Part shown: in pieces, positions 1 through 10,789 of the stretch
Numbering within the stretch: the first letter of the stretch is position 1
Layout of the letters: every line of letters begins with the position of its first letter
DNA from: Geosiphon pyriformis
Lineage: Eukaryota > Glomeromycota > Glomeromycetes > Archaeosporales > Geosiphonaceae
Length of the DNA: 64,000 nt
Reading direction: 5' to 3'
Assembly: GCA_016748015.1 (NCBI GenBank)
Contig: JAAOMT010000571.1
Coordinates: forward strand, 1,243,095 to 1,307,094
Position numbers and translations under genes: made by a program
Notes under the pieces: generated by a model
Seen by the model: the letters and a program-made list of their open reading frames with translations, nothing else
Database searches by the model: none
Told to the model about the DNA's origin: nothing

Positions 1-317
1 TAAAAAAAACTTATAATTTTAGATTAATAAAAAAAAATTTGAAACAAATTTTGCTAAAACAACAAAAAAAAAAGATAAATTAATTAAAATTAAACAGCTT
101 ATTATATTTATATTATATGAAAAATCAGAAATAAAAATTAAAAAAGTAATAAAAAAAAATTTTAATATTTAAGTTTTACTTAAAAACTTGTTAATTAATT
201 TTTATATAACTTACTAACTTTTTTATTATAGCTAACAAAACTTAATAAATGAAAATTTTTATAACAAATACTACTAACAAACTTGTATATATTCTAAAAA
301 ATACTATTATTAAATAC
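1..317. other. AT-rich gene-free DNA
   Basis: Almost pure A/T with no ORF of substance and no recognisable repeat boundary. Nothing else seen. Confidence 0.6.
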
Positions 318-1300
318 TGTTACCAAAGATTTTTCTACTTTTTTTGTTGTTGTTAATATTGTTTTATTGTTAATTCTGCTATTAATAAAAATTAATAAAT
401 CTTAATAAGCTAATTTTTCTTTTAAAGTATTTTTTATATTTTGAATTGTATGTATTGTTGGATTTATAATAAAATGACCAATTTTGTGTCAATTATTTAT
501 ATAGTTACTTTATAATAAAAGTTAATTCTTTTACAAAAAAATTTTATTTGTAAGCTTTTCAAAATATGTGTAATTACTTTGTTGTAAAAGTCAATTTTTT
601 TGCAGAAAATCTTAATTATAAACTATCTAATAATATAAAAAAAAATAAAAAATTAAAGAAAATAAATTAAAAAAAAAACAAATCAGAAATATGTTCAAAA
701 AAGTTATTTTGAATTTAAATTTAAAAGTTACAGAAATTAATAACTAATTAATTTTAATATGTTGGTATAAAATAATCAATTTCGAAGCAAAAATAATTAA
801 AAAATTTATGTTTTTTAATTGAGTTTTTATTTAAGTTAATTTGTAAAAAAAATATTTAAAAAAATTAATTTTAATTAAAATATTTAATAAAAAATACATT
901 TTCTCAAAAAAAAAAGCTCTTTTTTTATATAACTTATTGTAGTACTATTTTATAATTTAGCACTTTTTTTTCTAATATTTTAGTAAACTAAAGATATATT
1001 TTATCAAATTATAAATTATTTTTATAAATTATAGATTATTTTGATAAATTGTTAAATATTTTGTTAAATTACTAAATATTTTAATAAATTTTAAATGTTA
1101 TATAGTTTGATATATTACATAATCTGATTATTACAATTTGGTTATATTTGTGTTTTATACAATCAGAGTATTAATTGAATAATAATTTGAATAATTTGAT
1201 AAAATAAATTAAAATAATAATATATGTTAATTAATAATAAGAATTATAAAGATAATTTTATGTTAATTAATATTTTAAATTTTAATTAATAATAATATTT
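318..1300 (-). repeat. AT-eroded LTR relic of the A/B/C Ty3 family
   Basis: The stretch starts with TGTTACCAAAGATTTTT, matching the minus-strand start TGTTACCAGAGGTTTTT of the LTRs of elements A and B. It then follows the whole LTR in order: the 'gccaattccgtgccagtta' equivalent near 475, the region ending in the AAAAG-rich tract near 650, the TATA-like block near 925, the repeated TTC-GAA units eroded to T/A near 985-1095, and the 'ttacatttgtgtt' block near 1140. Nearly every C or G of the young LTRs is T or A here. No internal element sequence was recognised on either side, so it may be a solo LTR. The right boundary is approximate. Confidence 0.7.
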
Positions 1301-2439
1301 TGAAACAAAATTAAAAAATGTATTAGCATCACAAAAAATATTGAATTTTTTAAAAATTATGTTCTATTGTAAACTTATTTTAATAAATTACCAACAATTA
1401 TTAAAATACTATTAATTTATGACAAAAAAATTGGCCAAATTAAATATTAAGACAATAAATTCTAATCAACAATAATAATTAATAATATTAAATAAATAAC
1501 CAATTTATACTTTTAAGAATTACAAAAATAAGTTAAATAATACAATATTAAATTACTATATTAACTTAAAATTTAATAAAAAAATTAATTTTAATTTTGA
1601 CAAAGCTTAATTTTGAAAAAAAATATTATTATTATAATTCAAGAATATAACAAAAGAATTATAAAATAATATAAATATTTAATTATAATATAGTCCAGTA
1701 ATAATTTTAAAAAAATAATAATTAATCTAATAGTAAGCACTATTTTATAATAGCAGTAAACATTAACTTATAATAATAATAAATACCAATTAATAATAGC
1801 AACAAATATTAAATTAAAATATAAAAAAAAATATTATAATATATTTTTTTGTAAAACTACAAATATGTATATATATAGTAATTTTAATATTAAAAAAAAA
1901 CAATTTATCTAACAGTTTAATCTTGTTAGCTTTTAATTTTTTACTTTGATTATTTTTTAGTCATTACTTTTAATAAATATTCAAAAAAAATTTTAAATTA
2001 AAAAAAAATCAGAGATAATATTAAAAATTAAATTATTATAATTAAAAATATTAAAAAACTTACTTGTATTATTTACTAAATAAAATTATTATTTATTAGC
2101 TAAATCTTTTAAATAAATAATTTTTAATTAAAATTATTTATATTATTACTAATTAATAAAAACTTTATTGTAAAAATTAAAAAAAGCACTAAAAATCATT
2201 AATATTTTGTATTTTTAAATTAAAAAAACACATTAAACAATTATAAAAATATTCTCAAAAAAAACTCTTAATACAATAAGTAGATTTTAATTTAGTTTTT
2301 TAAAAAAAATACATAAACACATATAACAATTAAAAATTAAAAAATAATTTATATTATAATATTAAAAAAAAGTTTTTAATATAATATTAATATAATTATA
2401 TAAATAGAATTGAGAAATTTATAAAAAACTAATTGCAAT
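1301..2439. other. AT-rich gene-free DNA
   Basis: Low-complexity A/T sequence without a credible ORF, RNA gene or recognisable repeat. Confidence 0.5.
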
Positions 2440-2850
2440 TAAATCAAAATATTAATATTTAATATATTAAAAAAACTATTTTATAATAATATTTTATAAT
2501 TTAGCTTTTTTTTTAATATTTTGGTAAACTAAATATATATTTTATTAAACTATAAATTATTTTTATAAACTATTAATTATTTTAGTAAATTGTTAAATAT
2601 TTTAACAAATTTTTAAATATTTTAACAAATTTCTAAATATTTTAACAAATTTTTACTATAATATAATTTAATATATTATATAATCTAATTATTATAATTT
2701 CATTATATTTGTGTTCTTATACAAATTAAATTATTATTTAATATAATAATAAGTAATAATTTAGAATAATAATATATATTAATTAATAATAAAAATTATT
2801 AAGATAATTTTATACTAATTAATAACTTAAATTTTTGTTAATAACAATAT
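2440..2850 (-). repeat. Second AT-eroded partial LTR relic, same family
   Basis: From 'ttttataatttagc' through the series of 'ttttagtaaattgttaaatattttaacaaattt' units to 'atatttgtgttcttatacaaatt' and 'taattaataataaaaattattaagataattttat', this tracks the terminal ~400 bp of the A/B LTRs. It also matches the first relic at about 945-1290. The TTCGGCGAA units of young LTRs appear as AT-only sequence. The 5' part of the LTR could not be traced. Confidence 0.55.
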
Positions 2851-5670
2851 TTATAATTAGCAAATTTGTTTTTATTAAACATTTTTTAATTATTAACAAG
2901 TCACAAAAATTGAAAATATTTTGATATTTTAAACTATAATTAAAAGATAAAATAATATATAAGTCTTTATTTTAAAAAAACCAATAGTAACAGTAAATTA
3001 ATATAATACAGATTTTTTAAAATCCAGTTTTTTTCAACAATAAAACATTTTTTATTCAAAAATATTTTTATGTTTGTTCAAAAGCTGCTTATCAAAAACA
3101 ATATTAAATTTTTTTAAAAAATTAATTACTTTATAATATAAAAATATATTTAAAATAAAAATACTATCAAAACCAAAAAAAGCAAAAAGAAAAAATTTAT
3201 CAAAAAGATATTACTATTTGACAAAATTCTAATTATATTAACCAAAAAATTATTAATAGAACTAATTTTTAATTTGATAAAAAACTATAATAAATTTTTA
3301 GATAACTAGTTAAAAATTTGTAAATTGAAAGAATAATATTTAAAAAGCTAATTAACAATGTCAAAAACATTTAAAAATGTAATTTTGTTTTTAGTTTATA
3401 TTTACTTAAAAAACTTAAAATAATATATAAAATAATAATAAAAATTTTATTTAAAATTTGTCTTATTCTTTAAATCTTTATAAATTATTATATTTTATTT
3501 CTAATATATGCTTTTAAAAACAAAGCTAAATTGAAATTTGTAGCTAATAATAAATTACAGCATAGCAAAGATCAAATATAAAAATTGTTTATTTAAAATT
3601 GTTTTTTTTAATACTATGTTAACAAAAAATTTGATATTAAAATAAACTTTAATAAAATTAGACTTTAAGAAATTATTTGTAAACAAAAAAATATTTAAAT
3701 AATAATATAATTTTTTTTGGCAATTACAATAAAAAACTAACTTATAAACAGAAAAACATTTGTAATTTAATTAATTAGAATTATTACAGTTTTAATAATA
3801 TTAAAAAATATATTATTAATTTTTAAAAATTTACTTATAATATTAAAAATATACTGTGTTATAATATAACTGTTGTTAATTTAAATAATATTATCAATAA
3901 AAACACCAATTACCAAAAACAATATAAAATTAATTTAGTTTTAAACTTTGTTTATTTTGAATATTAACTTAAATCTATATAATACTTAAAAAACTGTTTA
4001 TATATTTTTATTCTTATATAAAAAAATCATAAAAATCTATTAAAGCAAAAAAAAACTTTATTTTAATTTAAACTATTATAAACTTTATAATTATTTGTTA
4101 ATTCAAAACTAATTATAATATAATTAATTTTATTATCATAGATATTACCAAAAAACCCAATAAATTTATATATTTTGATTTTTTATAAATTATTTATTAA
4201 ATAAGACCAACTAACTAAGTTATACGTTTTATATTGTTATTCAAGTAAAAAAATAATTAAAAACTTATTAGAAAAAAATACAAAAATTATGTAATAATAT
4301 GAAAAAAACATAATAATATAAGATAATACAAAATAATATAAAATAATACAAAATAATGTAAAATAACTTAAAATAATACAAAATATTTAGTAATAATATA
4401 AAATAGTTAATTATAATAGAAAAAAACAAAACAATAGCTAAAAAAATAAGTAATAAATAGCAATAATAAGCAATTAAAAACAATTTTTATTTATTATATT
4501 CTAAATTTATTAAATAAAATATTATTGTATAATTTACAAGTATATAATTTTAATACTTTAATTGTTAAAAACTAATTAATTGCTTTTGCTTATTTTTGTT
4601 TTAAACCAGATATTTTTAGCATAAATGCTTTTGAAATCTTAATAACTTAAACTAATTACTCTTAATTACAATAATTAATAAGATACTAATTTCTATTTTC
4701 TTTTTTTTTCTTTTTTTTTATTTTTTTTATTTTTATTTTTTTATTTTTTGTAAAGTGATAATATTGAAAATTAATTGTTTAAAATAGACTTTGTAATAGT
4801 CTGGTAAAAAAAAATGCTCTTTTTAAGTTTGAATATTAACTTTATTTTGTTAGCTTATCAAAAGAGTAAAAAATCAAGCTAAATTCTAATAATTATACTT
4901 ACTAGTTTGAAAAAAAACACAACTATAATAATACAATTAAAAAAACAGCAATTTTATATTTTATAATAAAAAGATTTAATAAGTAGAATTTCAAACAGAA
5001 AAATATTCAAAGATTAATAATTATTTTTAATACCAAAATAATTTTAGCTAAAAATTAATCTGCTTTTTATACCAAATTTACAAATACTAAATATTACTAT
5101 TATATTTTATCAATTTAATCTGTAATAATATATATTTTACAAAACTAGCCAAAGTTTATGATTTTTTTTTAAAGTATTTTTTACTAATATATTTATTGTA
5201 AAAATTAATAAAAAATAAATATGTCTTTTAAAACTAAAAAATTATTATTACAAAAAATATTAAACTTATTGCAAACTACTAAGCTATAATTTAATAGCAA
5301 TTTCTGAACAGTTTTAATAGATTTATCAAATAAGTATTAATAAAACCATTTTTTTAATTATATAATTTAAGAATTATTAAAACCTATATATATTTTTATT
5401 AAGTAAATACTTCTAAAGTTAAATAAAAATTCAGCAAATTTAAAATTAAATTAATGATATTATTATTATTATAATACTTTTAAAATTTATTTTAGATATC
5501 AAAAAACTTAGCAGCTTTGCTATTAAACAGATTTTTAATAATTGTTAAAATTTATTATAGACAATTTAGTTTATTATATCTGTAAAAATATTATTATTAT
5601 ACATAATTTAAAAAAATATATTAATATTACTAAGAATAAGATAAGTTATTATAAATAATCTTATAATTAG
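2851..5670. other. AT-rich gene-free DNA
   Basis: No supported gene. The longest open frame (4268-4483, minus) encodes only a Phe/Ile/Leu/Tyr run from simple AT repeats and is rejected. A short stretch near 4640-4830 resembles the F-family LTR ('aagatactaatttctattttctttt', then 'agtctggtaaaa') and may be another relic. Confidence 0.45.
4290..4410. repeat. Degenerate ~10-bp AT tandem repeat
   Basis: Repeats of the form ATAAAATAATAC / AAAATAATAT occur about ten times with small variations. This array generates the low-complexity minus-strand open frame over it. Confidence 0.7.
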
Positions 5671-6115
5671 TATTAATAAACTCAGGTTGGCTCTGATAGT
5701 TTGTCTGTTTATATAAATGATTCTCTTAAAAATTTGGGCACGATTGGGTGTCAGACTGGTGTTGCTGCCTTTTTTAAGGACATTAATTTGGGTTTGGGTA
5801 TTAGTGTTCATGGTTTGGTATCATCTACTTTGGCAAAGTTACAGGCTATCACCTTGACCCTGGAGTGTATACCCAAGTCTCACTCTGTTTGCTTGTTTTC
5901 AGATAGTTAAGCTGTTTTGGATGCTTGTAAATCAGAGCTAAATCTGATGTATTCTGACTTTCGCAATCAGTGTTGGGTCAAGTGTTGGCATATCAGTAAT
6001 ATTATTTGCAGCAAAAACTTAAGGGTCATCTGGCACAAGGTCAAGAGCCACTCTGGCATTTTGGGGAATAACTGTGCTGACAGTCTTGCTGACGCTACTT
6101 CTCTTCTGGATGGTT
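5671..6115 (+). pseudogene. LINE-3 ORF2 RNase H domain fragment
   Basis: The frame reads SVYINDSLKNLG, then TLECI, then LFSDS-stop-AVLDAC, then WHKVKSHSGILGNNCADSLA. This is the RNase H1-type order Asp, Glu, Asp, and a late His/Asp region as found in LINE polyproteins. The first catalytic Asp position reads YIND here against YTDG in LINE-2. A TAA at 5907-5909 replaces a Gln codon (DSQA in LINE-2), a CAA to TAA change. The reading frame shifts near 6120 relative to the downstream part, so it cannot be expressed as one protein. Confidence 0.8.
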
Positions 6116-6128
6116 CCTTTTTCTTTGT

Positions 6129-6949
6129 GTGGGTGAATATTTTTTGGTAGCCAATGGTAATACAGTCTCTGATAATTCTAGGTACTTTGTTTGGGATGTG
6201 TTTTGTGCTGTCTGTCATATGCGTTGGAAAATTGGTTCTGGTTCTGGTTTTTTGGTGGGTGGTTTGCTTTCAGATGTCAATTGGCTCAGCTCTTTCTGGG
6301 TATGGCACTCTAATTTGCATATGGCCATAGGTTTTACTAATAGGTGTACTGTTGATACTTGTACCTACTTTATGAAGGCTTTGTACTGTTAGCTTCTTAT
6401 AGCTGTTCGAAAACACCTTTATGATAAGTGTTATTCCAGTATTCTATGCTTGTATTGTGGAGAGGTGAAAATGTTTGATCATGTGTTTTCTTGCATGATC
6501 AATATTTCTGCTTGTCACAAGATTTTGGAGTCCTGTACATTCTCTTGGAGGGATTTTTCTGGTTATTTTCTTCCTCTTTCGAGTGTTTTGCAGCTGTTGT
6601 CAGTCTGTGCTTTGGATTTTTTGGTGTTCTCAGCTTTTTTCAAGAGTTTTGTTTTCAATGGGTGGTTCTCGGAGGCTGTTTCTGTTTTCAATGATTCCAA
6701 AGTAGCTAAGATTAAAGTTGCTGAGTTTGTGTACTCTCTTTGTCTTACTTTCAGAGATGATATTTGGGTGGTTCATGTTAAGCATCACACCTTTATGAAA
6801 AAACATGGGCTGATCCCAATAGATGATTTTGCTCTTGTTTCAGTTTCTGGCTCAGCTTTGAAGTTTTCAGCTGGTGTGGTTAAATTGCTTGGGATTTCTG
6901 AGGCTTTTGGTATTCATTTTGGCTTTTGCAAATCTTGTTTTTTTTTTTA
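6129..6949 (+). pseudogene. LINE-3 ORF2 C-terminal region with zinc-finger-like motif
   Basis: After the RNase H domain the protein continues as in LINE-1 and LINE-2. There is a 'WHSNLHMAIGFT' block, a stop near 6390, 'LYDKCYSSILCLYCG' and 'FDHVFSC', giving a CxxC...HxxxxC arrangement. A hydrophobic C-terminal region follows, including SLCLTFRDDIW and KLLGISEAFGIHFGF, and ends at a TAG at 6948-6950. The zinc-finger-like motif is shared by all three LINE copies in the window. Function beyond membership of the LINE ORF2 protein is unknown. The copy is inactive because of stops and a frameshift. Confidence 0.75.
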
Positions 6950-7112
6950 GGTGTTGGTATCTTGGTTTCAGTTAATATAACTGCATAGTATTGTTCTGAC
7001 TGGTTTGAGTAGCTGGTCATGTGTAGTAAATGCATGATTCACACTTAGTTTAGATTATTTCTTTGATGTATAGTTCTAAGTAGTATTTGGACTTCGCTCA
7101 TTAAGTGTTAAT

Positions 7113-9585
7113 AAAAAAAAACTCAAAAACTCAAAAACTTTATATATATTATAATTTAAAATAGGTTATAATTAATAATTTACTAATAAAAATATAATTA
7201 ATAATTTTATAAGTTCTATAAAAATTGTATTATCATAGAATTTTAATTAATAAACTGTTAATTAAAAAATTAAACAAACTTAAATTAGTGTACTTTTTAA
7301 AATTAATATTCTAATAGATATTATTTTTATTAAAATTTTTATTTAAAATTACAAATATACTATTGTTTACAGTTTAAACAATAAAAAATTAATGATTAAA
7401 GCTTAATTTAATCTAGTTTTAACAGAAGTATTAATATATAATTTAAAAATTAAAACCAAAAAATTATTTTTAAAAAGCAAAAAAAATTATTCTAAAATTT
7501 TTAATATCTTAAATATATATTTGGCCAAAGTATTATTTATAATAATTGTAATATTTACATTCAAAAAACCAGAATTTAACTCTAAAATAAATACACAAAT
7601 TTTATTAAATTTATTTATAATATATAACTTAATACTAGCTTTTAATTTTATTTTTATAATAATTAAAATCATATTTTTTGATTCTTTATATTAATAAAAT
7701 AATGTTATTTTGTTTAGCAAAGGTGCTTAAATTCTGAATACTATATGTTATAAATTTTAATATAAGATTAGTTATTGAAAAATAAATATAAAAAATACTA
7801 AAATCAGTACATAAAAAATTAAATTTTGTTAAAATTATATTTATCAAGCTTTTAAGTATTATTATATTAGATTTTAAACTGCTAATTTTAACAGTAAAAA
7901 TTTTGAAACTGCTATAACTTAAAAATAAAAAATATTAATTATATTAATTAGAAAAAAAAAGAATATACTTAAAATATTTATGATCATATTTAAATTAGCA
8001 ATATTTAAAGAATTTTTTTTAAAGAAAGAAACAATAAAAATAAAAAAAACCAATAAAAATATGTTTATTTTGTAAGAAATTTCAGAGATTTAATCTGTTA
8101 ATAACTTTAAAAAACATTTAAAAATACTTAAACAAATATTTATTAAAAAAATTTATAATAAAAAATAATAATAGCAATATCTAAAATAAAAAAATTATAG
8201 AAATACAAACCAAAAAAAGCATTAAAATAATTATTGTCAATTATTTAAATTCAAAACAAATTATTAAATAAAACTAATTAAGCAATAAAAATAGCTTTTT
8301 TAGTATAAATGACAAATAATTTAAATTTATTTATATTTAAAAAAATTTTTTGGTTTTAAAATTATAAACTGAAAAAACATAACCAAAATTTTTACACATT
8401 AAACAAAAAAATAACTCTAATTTCGCCTATTTTAAATTAAAATCTTTAAGAATTAAAATAATAAATAAAACTATCAAAAAACTATTTTTAAATTTAAAAC
8501 ACATTGTAATACATTATATATATATATATATATATAATTAAATAATAATTAATTATATATCAATTAATTTTAAAAAGTTTTACAAGTTATATGCAGTTGT
8601 CTCTATTAATAAAATATAAAACAAAATATTATATTTGTTTTTAATATTTTATAATATTTTGTTAATATTGGTTTTGGTTATTTAAACTATATTTTTTTTT
8701 AATAAAAATAAACTACTTAGAAACCAATAAATTAGTTTGTTTTTAATTATTAAATTTTATCAAAACTTTTTGTCATAGTTTTATTAATTATATTTTAATT
8801 GATCTAATATTTTTAAACTTAATTAATACAATATATACAATTATTAATGTTTTTATAAAAAATTTTTTAATTATTAAGTCTAATTTATATAATTATTTAT
8901 TGGTTTTTTAAAATTAGTATTTACTTTAATTTGTTAATTTTGGTTAAATTTACAGCTTTTATTATATTAAATTTGAACATAAAAGTTACATAAATAATTT
9001 CACCAAATTTTAAAAAAGTATATGTTTTTTTAAAATTATTCATATTTAAAAACAGTTTATAAACCAATTTTAATTTTTTCTGAGAAAAATTTCTATTAAC
9101 TGCTAAAATATTGATATTTAAAGCATAAAACTTTTTAATAAACAATACTAATTTTAAGAAAAAAATAAAAAAAAGAAGATATCATATTTTTTTTATGTTA
9201 TAATTTAAAGATTTAAGAAACAAATTATTTATTATATTAATATTAATTTTTTTTGCTTTAAAAATATTAGTTATAAAATTAAAATAACTTTTGTTTTTAT
9301 TATTAAATTTGTAATTACTTTCAATTAAAAAAATACTGCTGTTTCTATTATTTAATTTAGCTTTATATTAAAAAACATACTAATATTACTAAAAAAATTA
9401 TTTAATAACATATTTTTTTATTATCTAAATATTTAATATTATTAATAAAAATATATTGTTTTTGAAAAAAAAATCATTAATAAAATCATAAAAAAATCTT
9501 TTAACTATTTTTTTTTAAACATATTATTACTTAAAATAGTTGTTAAATTTATTATAAAAAGTTATTTTATTTTTATTATGTTTTA
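7113..9585. other. AT-rich gene-free DNA with a (TA)n tract
   Basis: No supported gene. Open frames at 7487-7672 and 8921-9145 (minus) are low-complexity and Asn/Ile/Lys-rich, so they are rejected. A perfect (TA)11 microsatellite lies at 8515-8536. Confidence 0.55.
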
Positions 9586-10780
9586 ATAAAGTGTACTAAA
9601 AAACTATCTAATATAATATATTAAACTAAGTAACTTAAATTAAATATTAATTATGTATTTTCTATATGTGATCAACCATCCAAGTTAATCAAAGCACTAA
9701 TTAAACTAAATCAAAAAAAACTAGAAAAAATTTAGCTTATTAAGTTTCTTAATAATACTATTTAAATTTCTATAATTAAAATTAACTTACTTAAAAACAG
9801 TTTAATTTTTTAATATTATTTTTAACTTTAAAACTACATATTTATTATAAAGTGATTATATAATTACATGTTTTTTATTCAAAGAATATGTTTTAATAAT
9901 ACTTAAATCATTATTATTTATGTTATTAAATTCAATCTTAATTTAAAACTAGCAAAGTTTTTAAACACACTAATCAAAAAAAACAAAGCTCTAAAAAATA
10001 TTACATATAGTAAGCAGATTTTTTTTAATTTTGTAATTTTTGTATATATTTTTAAATAAAAGAAAAATTACCAAAACAATCAAAAAACCAATTAGTTTAA
10101 TAATAAACTTTACTAAAACAACTAAGCTCAAAATTTGAGATTTTAATAAGTCTAACTTAGACTTAAAAACAGAATTAACAATAAAAGCAGCCAAAAAAGC
10201 AGTAAAAAAAAGAATTAAAAAAACAAAAGCTATAACATAAGATTTATTATTAATAACGGATAATATAAAAGACCAAAAGTTAACAATAAACTTAAAAAAC
10301 AACTTGAAAAAAAGAGATAAAAATACCTTATAATTAACAAACAAGTGGTCCAAATTCTGGTATCTATAATAATAGTAACATTTAAGAAGTTTTTACCAAA
10401 TATAATACTTATATAGAGTACTAATTTTTGTCATAGCAAGTTTTAACAACTTACAAGACTCAAAAGTAACAATAATAAAGTATTGATAATAATAAAATTT
10501 CAGAAAACAAAAAATAAAACAAGTATAACTATTAATTTAAAAAATTATATTACTAATTTTAAAAACAGTATAATTGAAAAAAAAATTGATTAATTTGGCT
10601 TTGAAAATTTTTTAAGATAATAATTTCTTTTTGATTAAGAAGAAAAAAATCCAAATACTGTTTTTTTATTAATACAAACTAGTTACTAAAAACAGCAGCA
10701 GCAAAATTTTTTTTAAAATTAACAATAATATATTACTATAGACTTTAATTTAACAGAAATAATAACACCAAAAATACCAA
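9586..10780 (-). repeat. AT-eroded LINE relic
   Basis: The stretch near 9590-9700 ('ttttaataaagtgtactaaaaaactatctaatataatatatt', later 'atatgtgatcaaccatccaagttaatcaa') matches the LINE 3' UTR ('tgtgaccagccactcgagccagtca' at 13,823). The open frame at 9991-10,353 (minus) contains LLKSQILSLVVLVK, resembling the LINE-1 ORF1 segment ESSLVSLVRQIGKLAKRLEL (48,647-49,012) with AT-driven substitutions. The segment 10,370-10,780 is repeated at 11,670-12,000. The exact nesting could not be resolved. Confidence 0.5.
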
Positions 10781-10789
10781 AAGTATTTT

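Larger units (their letters stand above)
5671..7112 (+). mobile_element. LINE-3: 5'-truncated non-LTR retrotransposon 3' end
   Basis: A block of clearly higher GC than its surroundings begins abruptly inside the RNase H domain (about 5671) and ends with a short 3' UTR and an A-rich tail (about 7107). The tail is followed by an 'actcaaaaactc' repeat. The 3' UTR matches the reverse complement at 13,735-13,850 (LINE-1) and, more weakly, that at 62,010-62,110 (LINE-2). Loss of 5' sequence with retention of the 3' end is the usual outcome of target-primed reverse transcription. The AT-rich DNA on both sides is the target. Confidence 0.85.

Noticed and set aside
4268-4483. 71-codon minus-strand open frame
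   Set aside because: It lies over a simple AT tandem repeat and encodes only Phe/Ile/Leu/Tyr; composition alone explains it.
7487-9145. Short minus-strand open frames at 7487-7672 and 8921-9145
   Set aside because: Ile/Asn/Lys-rich low-complexity translations in AT-rich DNA, with no motif, no homologous copy in the window and no start context.
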